A stretch of 9,900 bases of DNA from Solirubrobacterales bacterium 70-9 (GCA_001898095.1 MKSH01000010.1:17118-27017); one strand, 5' to 3'; positions 1 through 6,146 are shown, numbered from the stretch's first letter. Notes: a model not told the origin generated them from the letters alone. Numbers and translations are program-made.

Positions 1-312
1 GGAGCCACGGAGCCAGTTGGCAACCGGCCGCCGCGGGCCGGCCGGCATGCCGGCCGTCTGTTCACGCGGGGGCAGGGCGCGCTCGATCGCGACGGTGGCC
101 AGGACCACCGCCCCGAAGACGGGCAGCGGGGTCAGATCGCGGCTCCACTCCCCCAGGTGCCAGGCGCCCTGCTCGGCGGCGATCAGCACCGGCACGAGCC
201 CGACGAGCGCCCAGGCCAGCGGCAACCTGCCATGGCCCCCCGCATCGGCCAGCATCAGGGCACCCGCGGCGATCAACCAGCCGGCGAAGAAGAAGGCCAG
301 AAGGGGCGTCAC
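1..312 (-). CDS. Partial membrane protein of unknown family (3' end outside window)
   Basis: A minus-strand frame stays open from a GTG at 312 to the window edge, giving 104 residues. The GTG overlaps the TGA of the upstream CDF-like gene in a GTGA arrangement, typical of translational coupling; no ATG lies nearby. The protein is hydrophobic, with three likely membrane segments at about residues 3-21, 30-50 and 63-78. A polar stretch, AEQGAWHLGEW, lies between the second and third. After residue 80 it becomes basic and proline-rich (PAGPRRP), like a cytoplasmic loop or tail. I do not recognise the family. Coupling suggests it is co-expressed with, and may work with, the CDF-like protein before it. 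Other frames here read as Arg/Ser/Pro-rich nonsense, which favours this one. Confidence 0.6.
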   Translation of the reverse strand, partial: MTPLLAFFFAGWLIAAGALMLADAGGHGRLPLAWALVGLVPVLIAAEQGAWHLGEWSRDLTPLPVFGAVVLATVAIERALPPREQTAGMPAGPRRPVANWLRGS

Positions 313-995
313 GCCGCCTCCTCCCGCGGGTCCCGGCCCACCCTCCAGGGGCCCCAGCCCTCACCACGCCCGCACTCGAATCCCTGGGCGACGGCGAGGC
401 CCGCGACCAGGAGGGCACCCAACTGGTCGGCGACCCAGACTTCGCCGACCGCGACGACGAGGCAGGCGATCGCGACCGCGAACGCGAGCCCGGCCGTCCA
501 CATATCGTCGGCACCCTGGCGATGGACCCGGGACGAGCCGAGCCGGACCCCGATCCTGATCTTCGACCCGCCGATCGCGACCAGCGCGGCGCCCGTCACG
601 ACGATGAGACAGATGCCGAGGATGCCCGGGTCGGAATGACGGTCGGAGAGGAAGGAGTAGACCGAGTCGACCGTCGCAAGCGCCGCGAGGGCGAAGAACT
701 GGATGGCGAGGATCAGTCGGGCACCCGCGAGGCGCTCGGCGCCGGGCATGCCGCCGAGCACCGTGCGGACGAGGAGGATCGTGCTCGCGAACCCGACTAT
801 GGCGGCGTCGACCCCGAACATGAGGAGGGACACCGATCCGCCCACCGCGCCGGCGGCGAAGATGCCTGCCGCCGCCAAGGACAGCCCTCCCGCCCGGAGC
901 CAGGAGAGGCGGCGAAGCCCCGCCGCCGCAGTGCCTCGGCGCCGGCTTCCGGGCGCTTCAAGCCCACGCCATTTCTCATTTGCTCCCATCTCCAT
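309..995 (-). CDS. Degenerate cation-diffusion-facilitator-like membrane protein
   Basis: The protein has 228 residues and about six hydrophobic segments from residue 34 to 210. The ATG at 995 has a good ribosome site (GAGGTG, six bases upstream). Its layout follows the transmembrane half of CDF transporters: a GSVSLLMFGVDAA segment stands where CDFs carry SLALLSDAAHMLSD, and a late helix (VADQLGALLVAGLAVAQGF) resembles the ADPxxAxxIA helix of that family. Only the first Asp of the helix-2 motif remains; the His and second Asp are replaced by hydrophobic residues. The helix-5 HxxxD is absent, as is the cytoplasmic dimerisation domain. Metal transport by the usual CDF site is therefore unlikely. 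It could be a partner subunit or sensor, or may carry another substrate. The gene lies 94 bases after 4TM-A and overlaps the next gene by 4 bases. The family link rests on pattern matching by eye. Confidence 0.65.
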   Translation of the reverse strand: MEMGANEKWRGLEAPGSRRRGTAAAGLRRLSWLRAGGLSLAAAGIFAAGAVGGSVSLLMFGVDAAIVGFASTILLVRTVLGGMPGAERLAGARLILAIQFFALAALATVDSVYSFLSDRHSDPGILGICLIVVTGAALVAIGGSKIRIGVRLGSSRVHRQGADDMWTAGLAFAVAIACLVVAVGEVWVADQLGALLVAGLAVAQGFECGRGEGWGPWRVGRDPREEAA

Positions 996-1089
996 CGCCT
1001 ACACCTCGATCCGAAGGGGCGATCTCGCTCGCCCGCCGTCTGCGCGAGGCCGGATAGGGAACCTCCGGTCACGCCTGGTCGTCCACCGA

Positions 1090-1701
1090 TCAGGCGCGGG
1101 CGGGCGGAGGGCGCCGGGCGATGCCGAAGGCGAGCGGCGTCAGGGCCCGTCGGCGCTCGACGGACTCTCTCCCCTGCCCGACGGAGAAGACCCGCGGCCT
1201 CGGCGGGACGCGGCGCGAGGAGAGCCTCGCCTCGACCTCTTCGACCCCGCGGTCGACCAGCGCGGCCACCGCGCCAAGGAGGACGGCCAGCGGCAGGGCC
1301 GCCCAGCCACCCCCGGAGAAGACGCCGGCCAGATCGCCGGCATGCCCGGCCAGCAGCGCGCCCTCGAGCAGCTGCTGGCAGAGGAAAACCGCGGCGATGC
1401 CGAGCGCATAGGGGGCCACGCGCAGATGCCTCTCCCCGGGCACCGCCGTCCGGCCGCCGATCCGGGAACGGACCAGGCGGGCGCTGAGGCCGGCGAGCAG
1501 GAGCCCGGCCAATAGGGGCGCCAGATGCGCGAGCACCGCCGACACCTTCAACGAGAAGTCGCCGGCGCCCGGCGCGATCAGGTGGCGCGACTGGTGGAGC
1601 GCGAAGGCCCCGATCCCGACCAACGACGCCGTCCGAAGTCGGCCGCGCGCACGCTCCTCGGCCCGCAGGCGAGATCGACCTGGAGTCCGCGGCACGGTCA
1701 T
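1090..1701 (-). CDS. Four-helix membrane protein of unknown family, paralogue A (4TM-A)
   Basis: The protein has 203 residues and four likely helices (about 25-43, 55-77, 96-117 and 132-150). The basic N-terminus, the basic helix 2-3 loop and the Arg-rich tail all predict a cytoplasmic location for both ends. It is homologous to the proteins at 5562-6146 and 9005-9592. Shared features are an AF-A-x-HQ-x-R segment (H36, R39), the CQQLLEGALLAGHAGDL segment (C108, Q109, E113, H120), GGGWAALPLA, a DRGVE end to helix 4, and a C-terminal tail PLAFGIARRPPP. Relative to the paralogues it has Q110 where they have Glu, and it lacks the GHxYLxH loop. The ATG lies 2 bases after the CDF-1 stop, with GAGGAT-type ribosome binding inside the CDF-1 3' end, so it should be co-translated with that exporter. 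The family is not recognised; a metal-linked role is inferred from context. Confidence 0.85.
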   Translation of the reverse strand: MTVPRTPGRSRLRAEERARGRLRTASLVGIGAFALHQSRHLIAPGAGDFSLKVSAVLAHLAPLLAGLLLAGLSARLVRSRIGGRTAVPGERHLRVAPYALGIAAVFLCQQLLEGALLAGHAGDLAGVFSGGGWAALPLAVLLGAVAALVDRGVEEVEARLSSRRVPPRPRVFSVGQGRESVERRRALTPLAFGIARRPPPARA

Positions 1702-1703
1702 CC

Positions 1704-2615
1704 TCAGATCCTCCCCGGCTCCTCTTCCCAGCCCGGCGGCTCACACTGGAGGGTCGCGTGGGTGATGCCGAACTCATCGGCCAGGAGGTCGCTCGCCTCC
1801 CGCAGCACCTCACCCAGGTCGGCGCCGGCGGCGAGGCCGAGATGCCCGCTTGCGGCATCGAGCCCGGAGGTCAGGGTCCAGACGTGCAGATCGTGGACGG
1901 CGGCGACGCCGGCGACCGCCCCCAACCTCCCTTCGACCTCGTCGACGTCGAGGTGAGGCGGCGCGGTCTCGAGCAGGATCCGGAGCGCGGCCCGGCCGAG
2001 GCGCCAGGTCCGCGGCAGGATGAAGAGGCCGATGGCGGCACCGATGATCGGATCCGCGTAGGGCCACCCGGTGGTGAGGACGATCGCCCCCGCGAGCAGC
2101 ACCCCGGCCGAGCCGAGCGCGTCGGCGACGACCTCGAGGAAGGCCCCTTTGACGTTCAGACTCTCCCCCGCCCCCGCCTGCAGCAGCCGGAAGGAGACCA
2201 GGTTCACGCCGAGCCCCACCGCCGCGACGATCAGCATCGGTGCCCCCGCGACCTCGGGCGGGTCGGAGAAGCGCTGCACGGCCTCATAGAGGACGTAGAT
2301 CGCGACCCCGAAGAGAAGGAACGCGTTGGCGACGCTCGCGAGGACCTCCAGCCGGTAGAGGCCGTAGGTCGCCGAGCGGTCCCGGGTGCTGGCGGCGAAC
2401 TGGATCGCCGCCAGCGCCATGCCGAGTCCGACCACGTCGGTGAGCATGTGCCCCGCGTCGCTGAGCAGCGCCAGCGAGCCGGAGAGGATCCCGACGACCG
2501 CCTCGACCACCATGTAGGCGGCGGTGATCGTGAAGGCGATCGTCAGCGGGCGCCGATGCCGCCCGGCCGCCGACATCGGCTCGCCTTGCGGGGTAATGAC
2601 TGCATGACTATGCAT
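1704..2615 (-). CDS. czcD: CzcD-like cation diffusion facilitator, CDF-1 (probable Zn/Cd/Co exporter)
   Basis: From ATG 2615 the protein has 303 residues, normal for bacterial CzcD/ZitB proteins. It should exchange cytoplasmic divalent metal for protons at the inner membrane. Six helices span about residues 20-200, followed by a cytoplasmic dimer domain with VHDLHVWTLTSG. The helix-2 site SDAGHMLTD is intact (D53, H56, D60). In helix 5 the usual His is Glu (E161), with D165 kept, so the site reads ExxxD. The N-terminus is MHSHA, short on His compared with CDF-2. The open frame extends to a GTG at 2729, but that segment is Pro/Gly-rich and lacks homology. ATG 2576 is an alternative start behind AAGGCGAG. 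I chose 2615 because a TAAAGA box ends seven bases before it, matching other leaderless starts here. It heads an operon with 4TM-A. czcD is used as a family label. Confidence 0.88.
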   Translation of the reverse strand: MHSHAVITPQGEPMSAAGRHRRPLTIAFTITAAYMVVEAVVGILSGSLALLSDAGHMLTDVVGLGMALAAIQFAASTRDRSATYGLYRLEVLASVANAFLLFGVAIYVLYEAVQRFSDPPEVAGAPMLIVAAVGLGVNLVSFRLLQAGAGESLNVKGAFLEVVADALGSAGVLLAGAIVLTTGWPYADPIIGAAIGLFILPRTWRLGRAALRILLETAPPHLDVDEVEGRLGAVAGVAAVHDLHVWTLTSGLDAASGHLGLAAGADLGEVLREASDLLADEFGITHATLQCEPPGWEEEPGRI

Positions 2616-2624
2616 GTGTGCATC
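2599..2624. promoter_or_regulatory. Candidate second metal-regulator operator at the CDF-1 start
   Basis: Three TGCA cores lie at 2601-2604, 2611-2614 and 2619-2622. On the minus strand their centres are 8 and then 10 bases apart, exactly the spacing at the ArsR/CDF-2 operator. Both sites also share the words TGCACAC and ATGCATAG. The 12-2-12 symmetry is poor (5 of 12 positions), so this would be a weaker site. It overlaps the predicted start codon of CDF-1, and part of the resemblance could come from its MHSHA codons. Confidence 0.4.
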
Positions 2625-2693
2625 TTTACAGGTTCTTCCTGGGCGTGTCTGTTCACCCGTCTCCGAGGGGGGCCCGCCCTCACCTCCGGACGC

Positions 2694-2699
2694 TAGCTT
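2694..2699 (+). promoter_or_regulatory. Predicted -10 box (TAGCTT) for the coiled-coil M23 peptidase
   Basis: TAGCTT ends eight bases before GTG 2708. This places the transcription start at or next to the start codon, as for the promoter at 8992. I see no convincing -35 box. This box is the main reason for choosing GTG 2708 over upstream GTG codons. Confidence 0.4.
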
Positions 2700-2707
2700 C
2701 GGGTCTC

Positions 2708-3883
2708 GTGGCGAAGGCTCTCTGCGCACTACTGCTCACCGTCCTTCTCGGCGGCCTCTGCGGCGGCGCCCTCGCGGCCGACCCTCAGACCGAGCTCGAC
2801 CGCACCAAGAACAAGCTCGGCGAGGTGCGGGAACGGAAGGGCGTCCTCACCGGCGAACTGCGGCGGATGGGGACGACGATCGAGGTGCTGCGGCGCCAGA
2901 CCCGCGAGGTACGGGCGCGCGAGCGGGAGACGGGTGCGGCGCTCGTCGCAAAGCAGGGCGAGCTCGACCGTGCCCGCCAGGGTCTGGGGCGGGCGATCGA
3001 CCACCTGGGCGTCACGAAGGGCCGACTGCGACGGGCGCTGAAGGCGATGCGCGATCGGGTCGTGGCGATGTATGAGACCGGCACGCCCGATCTCGCCTCC
3101 ATCGTGCTCGCGGGCCATGACCTCGACGAGGCCGCCAGCGTGAGCGAATACCTCGAACGGATCCGCCTCGCCGACGAGGCACTGGTCGGCCGGGTACGCG
3201 AACTGCGCGACGACGCCCGCGCGACGGTGACGCGCCGGGCGCGGCTCCGCGACCGGATCGCCGCCGCGCGCGACGCGATCAGGGTCCGCCGGGCGGCCCT
3301 GCAGGCGACCCGGATCAGGGGTGAGGCCAAGGAAAGCTCCCTCGGCGCGGCCATCGCCGAACGCCGCAGCTCCCTCGACTCGCTGAAGGGCCGTGAAAAG
3401 GTGCTTGAGGGGGACGTCTCCGAACTCCAGACGCAGATCGCGGCCGCTCTCGAAGCAGCCGCATCGACCGCCGGGGCCGCGCCGCCGATCCAGCCCGGCG
3501 CCGCGACCGGGACCTTCGCCTGGCCGGTTGACGGCACCCTGACCTCGGGCTTCGGCTACCGCTGGGGTCGCCAGCACGAGGGGATCGACGTCGGTGCCGC
3601 CGAAGGGACGCCGATCTGGGCCGCCGCCGCCGGCACGGTGGTGCTGCAGCAGGGCGAGTCCGAAAGTGGCGGCTACGGCAACTACACCTGCATCGAACAC
3701 CCGGGCGTCGGGCTGACCACCTGCTACGCCCACCAGTCGGCCTTCGAAGTCTCCCTCGGCGAGAAGGTCTCCCAGGGCCAGGTGATCGGCCTGGTCGGCA
3801 ACACCGGCAACTCCTTCGGCGCTCACCTGCATTTCGAGGTCCGCTCCGGCGGCGGCGCCCAGGACCCGCTCGCCTACCTCTAG
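2708..3883 (+). CDS. Secreted coiled-coil M23 (LytM) peptidase, EnvC-like
   Basis: The protein has 391 residues from GTG 2708. It is predicted to be an exported cell-wall hydrolase or hydrolase activator that cuts peptidoglycan cross-bridges. A signal peptide covers about residues 1-24 (hydrophobic LCALLLTVLLGG core, ALA-AD cleavage). Residues 25-265 are charged and heptad-like, rich in Arg, Glu, Leu and Ala, and predicted to form coiled coils. A short Ala/Pro linker leads to the M23 domain (about 275-391), which begins FAWPVDGTLTSGFGYRWG. All expected zinc and catalytic residues are present: H290 and D294 (HEGID), H342 (YAH), H373 and H375 (HLHFE). It should therefore be an active enzyme, unlike EnvC-type activators with degenerate sites. 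The architecture resembles EnvC and actinobacterial wall hydrolases used in cell separation. It is divergent from CDF-1, with no sign of a shared role. Confidence 0.92.
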   Translation: MAKALCALLLTVLLGGLCGGALAADPQTELDRTKNKLGEVRERKGVLTGELRRMGTTIEVLRRQTREVRARERETGAALVAKQGELDRARQGLGRAIDHLGVTKGRLRRALKAMRDRVVAMYETGTPDLASIVLAGHDLDEAASVSEYLERIRLADEALVGRVRELRDDARATVTRRARLRDRIAAARDAIRVRRAALQATRIRGEAKESSLGAAIAERRSSLDSLKGREKVLEGDVSELQTQIAAALEAAASTAGAAPPIQPGAATGTFAWPVDGTLTSGFGYRWGRQHEGIDVGAAEGTPIWAAAAGTVVLQQGESESGGYGNYTCIEHPGVGLTTCYAHQSAFEVSLGEKVSQGQVIGLVGNTGNSFGAHLHFEVRSGGGAQDPLAYL

Positions 3884-3903
3884 CCGCCGTCCGCCGCCCG
3901 GCC

Positions 3904-3909
3904 TATACT
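3904..3909 (+). promoter_or_regulatory. Predicted -10 box (TATACT) for the riboswitch transcript
   Basis: TATACT lies 21 bases after the stop of the previous gene. The expected transcription start near 3916-3918 coincides with the 5' edge of the riboswitch. No clear -35 box was seen. The second M23 gene therefore probably has its own transcript. Confidence 0.55.
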
Positions 3910-3917
3910 CGGCGCCG

Positions 3918-4056
3918 ACAACCTGCCTAATCCCGCCTGCTGCGCGCGCGGGAGCGGGGGACCCAGAGGGCTCAGAGGCCCAGGGGCGAATCGGACACAC
4001 AGGTCCGTAGCGCGACTCTTCAGCGCGAGCCCGCCAGCTAACCCCGCAGGCGATCC
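3918..4056 (+). promoter_or_regulatory. Cyclic di-AMP riboswitch (ydaO/yuaA class) in the 5' leader
   Basis: The leader carries hallmark conserved blocks of the ydaO class in order: GGGAGCGGGGGACCCA (3950-3965), GGGGCGAATCGG (3983-3994), TAGCGCGACTC (4008-4018), and GAGCCCGCCAGCTAACC (4027-4043) followed by CGCAGGCG. Local helices fit: GGGC 3968-3971 with GCCC 3978-3981, and CGGAC 3992-3996 with GTCCG 4003-4007. The closing helix can form from CCTGC 3922-3926 with GCAGG 4046-4050. In Actinomycetota this class commonly controls secreted cell-wall hydrolases, as here, usually turning expression off when c-di-AMP is high. There is no U-rich terminator after it. GGGACC 3958-3963 could pair with GGTCCC 4064-4069 over the ribosome site, so control of translation is possible (inferred). 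Confidence 0.9.
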
Positions 4057-4069
4057 GAAGAGAGGTCCC

Positions 4070-4912
4070 GTGTCGTCCAATCGCAGAGCGATCGATACCC
4101 GCGTCGGACTCGGCGTGCTCCTCGCCGTCCTGGCGCCCGCCTTCGCCGGCCCCGCCCGCGCCGCGGTCGTCCCCGGCGGCGTCGGCGCGGGCGGGGCCGT
4201 CTCCGTCGCCGACGTCATCTGCGTGAAGCAGTGCATCGCCGTCCACAAGGTGCGACCGGGCTCCACCGTCAGGTTCCGCGGGTCCGACCTCGAAGAAGTC
4301 AGCCAGGTCGTCTTCCGTGGAGCCGGCGGCCCGCTCAAGGTGACGCCCATGCGACGCACCGAGCGCGCGGCGACCGCGGTGGTCCCCGAAGGCGCGGTCG
4401 CGGGCCGCCCCTACGTGATCGACCAGGCCGGGCACCAGTCGCGCCCCGCCCCGCACAAGCTCTTCGTCCTGGCGCCGACGACGGCTCCGGCGCCCGTGGT
4501 GTCGAGCCCCGCCACCGCCTATCCGATCGCCGGCCCACACGAACTCTGGGAGGGCTTCGGCGGCACGCGCGAACACGGCGGCGTCGACGTCGGCGCCGCC
4601 TGCGGCACGCCGCTGGTCGCCGCGCTCCCCGGGAAGGTCGAGTACAACAAATACGAATCGAGGGCCGGCAACTACCTCGTGATCGACGCCGAAGGGGTCG
4701 ACGCCGACATCATCTACATGCACATGACCGCACCGTCGTCGCTGAAGGTCGGTACGCTGGTCACGGCAGGGACGCCGGTGGGGACCGTCGGCGACACCGG
4801 CAACGCCTCCGGCTGCCATCTGCACTTCGAGTACTGGATGGGCGAGGCCTGGCTGGGCGGTGAAGCGGTCGACCCGCTCCCCTATCTGAAGGCCTGGGAA
4901 GCCGCAGGCTGA
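4070..4912 (+). CDS. Secreted M23 (LytM) peptidase with N-terminal IPT-like domain, under c-di-AMP riboswitch
   Basis: The protein has 280 residues from GTG 4070, with GAGAGG five bases upstream. A signal peptide covers about residues 1-31 (VGLGVLLAVLAPAFA core, ARA-A end). Residues 45-130 resemble a small beta-sandwich of the IPT/TIG type (PGSTVRFRGSDL, then VVF, then a closing strand). They are preceded by CVKQC (C51, C55), which could form a disulfide outside the cell. The M23 domain spans about 150-275, with a complete metal site: H169 and D173 (HGGVD), H218 (YMHM), H250 and H252 (HLHFE). It should be an active peptidoglycan endopeptidase. The riboswitch leader links it to osmotic and wall-stress signalling by c-di-AMP. 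It follows the coiled-coil M23 gene but has its own promoter, so the two may be expressed under different conditions. The two proteins share only the peptidase fold. Confidence 0.93.
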   Translation: MSSNRRAIDTRVGLGVLLAVLAPAFAGPARAAVVPGGVGAGGAVSVADVICVKQCIAVHKVRPGSTVRFRGSDLEEVSQVVFRGAGGPLKVTPMRRTERAATAVVPEGAVAGRPYVIDQAGHQSRPAPHKLFVLAPTTAPAPVVSSPATAYPIAGPHELWEGFGGTREHGGVDVGAACGTPLVAALPGKVEYNKYESRAGNYLVIDAEGVDADIIYMHMTAPSSLKVGTLVTAGTPVGTVGDTGNASGCHLHFEYWMGEAWLGGEAVDPLPYLKAWEAAG

Positions 4913-4944
4913 CCGCGCAGCCGGTGTCGGTGTCGAAGGCTCGG

Positions 4945-5172
4945 TCATGAGTTGAAGAAGCGGGCGAGGAATCCACGGCCGCGTCCGTCGCGCCCACGGA
5001 CGGCGGTGTCGGTCAGGTAGGTCGCCTCGGCGCCGATCAGCCGCTCGAGCTCGCCGCGGTCGAGGAAGATGCCGTGGCAATCGACGCATTCGATGACGAT
5101 CACGCCGTCGCGTTCGTAGGTGCGTATCGCGCCCCTGCATTTCATGCAGGTCGGCTCGGGCATGTCGAGCAT
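4945..5172 (-). CDS. Small zf-TFIIB zinc-ribbon protein
   Basis: The protein has 75 residues and a single zf-TFIIB type zinc ribbon: CMKC (C9, C12) and CVDC (C29, C32), followed by the family signature HGIFLDRGELE. The tail is basic (RGRDGRGRGF). Such proteins bind zinc and are usually annotated only by domain; nucleic-acid or protein binding is possible. ATG 5172 has AGGAGA eight bases upstream and is preferred to the internal ATG three codons on. The gene starts 19 bases after the DUF4190 stop and is the last gene of the long minus-strand operon headed by CDF-2. It converges with the M23 gene, and the 32-base gap between them has no strong terminator. Confidence 0.88.
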   Translation of the reverse strand: MLDMPEPTCMKCRGAIRTYERDGVIVIECVDCHGIFLDRGELERLIGAEATYLTDTAVRGRDGRGRGFLARFFNS

Positions 5173-5191
5173 CGCGTCGGTCTCCTGCCGC

Positions 5192-5494
5192 TCAGGAGGT
5201 CAGCCAGACGGCGGCCACCATCGCGGTGCCCGTCAACCCGAAGGCGGAGGCGGCGATCGAGGTCCATGCCATCGCCCGCCCGCTTTCCCGGCCTTCGGAC
5301 CTGTCGATCTCGACCAGCGCCTTACGACCGAGCCAGATCGCCGCCACCGACCCGAATCCAAAGAGCCAGAAGATCGAGAGGGCGAGAGAGATCATCGCCA
5401 TCTCGTTCATCTCGCGGCCCGAGGCCTCGCTACGCGCCCGGGCCTCGGGGTCCTCGCCCCTCGCGGGCGCCCTCGTTTGTCGTTCCATCGCCAT
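5192..5494 (-). CDS. DUF4190 domain membrane protein
   Basis: About 100 residues. A charged, Arg/Glu-rich cytoplasmic segment (1-30) is followed by two membrane helices: about 33-54 (ISLALSIFWLFGFGSVAAIW) and 75-99. The loop between them, GRKALVEIDRSEGRESGR, matches the pattern typical of DUF4190, where a short GxxALxxI...G..GRGxA segment joins two helices. Function is unknown for the family. The frame extends to a TTG at 5497. A strong AGGAGG at 5499-5504 is too close for that codon, four bases from ATG 5494 and ten from ATG 5488, so either ATG may be used. It probably continues the CDF-2 operon, though the 67-base gap after 4TM-B, containing a palindrome, leaves room for a separate promoter or processing site. 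Confidence 0.82.
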   Translation of the reverse strand: MAMERQTRAPARGEDPEARARSEASGREMNEMAMISLALSIFWLFGFGSVAAIWLGRKALVEIDRSEGRESGRAMAWTSIAASAFGLTGTAMVAAVWLTS

Positions 5495-5528
5495 CAACCC
5501 TCCTCACGGGCACGTCGCCCGCGCATCG

Positions 5529-5546
5529 CGTCGCCGCGCGGCGACG
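5529..5546. repeat. Perfect 18-bp GC palindrome between 4TM-B and the DUF4190 gene
   Basis: The arms CGTCGCCGC and GCGGCGACG are exact reverse complements with no spacer; as RNA this gives a seven-pair stem with a four-base loop. It lies 15 bases after the 4TM-B stop in the direction of transcription. No U-run follows on the minus strand, so it is not a classical terminator. It may stabilise or attenuate the message, or be a chance product of high GC. Confidence 0.5.
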
Positions 5547-5561
5547 TCCTGTCGACCCGGA

Positions 5562-6146
5562 TCAGGAGAGGGTCGGAGGTGGCCGGGTGGCGATCCCGAG
5601 AGCGAGCGGCGAGCATCGCCGCATGAGGAACTGCCCGGAGCCCGGCGCGCCGATCGTTGCGGGAGCCGAGGCTACGCAGGCGGTGCAGATGGCAAGCCGG
5701 GTTTCGACCGACTCGATGCCGCGGTCGATCACCGCCGCGAGAAGCCCGAAAAGGGCGGCCAGGGGGACGGCGGCCCAGCCGCCGGAGGAGAAGATCGCCG
5801 CGACATCGCCTGCGTGGCCGGCGATGAGGGCTCCTTCGAGGAGCTCCTGGCCGCAGAAGACCGCCACGACCCCGAGTGCGAAGAACGCGGCACCGAGATT
5901 TCGGCCGACCCGTCGATCGGAGTCGCCCCTCCCCCGCATCACGGCGGCGACCGCGGCGGCGACCGCGAACCCGACCAGCAGCGGCGGCAGGTGGCCCAGG
6001 TAGGCGTGGCCGAGCCGGGCGAGCCCGTCCTGGCCCGCGCCGGAGGCGACGAGGTAGCGAAGCTGATGGACGGCGAAGGCGGCGAGCGCGATCGAGGAGG
6101 CAGACTGTGCCCTTGCTCCGAATCTCGCGTCACTCACGCGGCTCAT
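5562..6146 (-). CDS. Four-helix membrane protein of unknown family, paralogue B (4TM-B)
   Basis: The protein has 194 residues and four helices (about 17-35, 52-71, 86-108 and 122-141). It carries the full family signature: HQLRY (H27, R30, Y31), GHAYLGH in the first outer loop (H47, H52), CGQELLEGALIAGHAGD (C98, Q100, E101, E104, H111), SGGWAAVPLAALFG, DRGIE and the tail SPLALGIATRPPP. Unlike its paralogues, the linker between helix 4 and the tail contains CTAC (C154, C157), a possible metal or redox pair. ATG 6146 overlaps the TGA of the glycosyltransferase gene (ATGA) and has no good ribosome site, so translation is probably coupled. In both loci where the family follows a CDF gene it lies in the same operon. 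No known function is recognised. The topology places both ends in the cytoplasm and the His-bearing loops outside. Confidence 0.87.
   Translation of the reverse strand: MSRVSDARFGARAQSASSIALAAFAVHQLRYLVASGAGQDGLARLGHAYLGHLPPLLVGFAVAAAVAAVMRGRGDSDRRVGRNLGAAFFALGVVAVFCGQELLEGALIAGHAGDVAAIFSSGGWAAVPLAALFGLLAAVIDRGIESVETRLAICTACVASAPATIGAPGSGQFLMRRCSPLALGIATRPPPTLS

Noticed and set aside
62..514. A 150-residue minus-strand frame spanning the 1-312/309-995 junction
   Set aside because: It is Ser/Arg/Ala-rich and out of frame with the two membrane proteins, which join by a GTGA overlap and show sensible helices.
522..1515. Long plus-strand frames opposite the CDF-like and 4TM-A genes
   Set aside because: Translations are Arg/Pro/Asp-rich without hydrophobic segments or motifs. 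The minus-strand proteins have clear helices and a paralogue-supported sequence.
1758..2696. A 312-residue plus-strand frame opposite CDF-1
   Set aside because: It mirrors the CDF codons and reads as charged, repetitive sequence. The opposite strand is an unmistakable CDF transporter.
2616..2729. N-terminal extension of CDF-1 to GTG 2729, and of the M23 peptidase to GTG 2618
   Set aside because: The two extensions overlap each other on opposite strands. The added residues are Pro/Gly/Arg-rich, and in the peptidase they would bury the signal peptide.
4913..4944. Possible terminator between the convergent M23 and zinc-ribbon genes
   Set aside because: Only a GACCG/CGGTC pair about 26 bases apart is visible, with no U-run. 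This is too weak to call.
2729..5140. An 803-residue minus-strand open frame
   Set aside because: It lies antisense to two complete M23 peptidases and a riboswitch. Its translation is a low-complexity mix of Gly, Arg, Asp and Ala with no motif, which is common in frames opposite high-GC genes.
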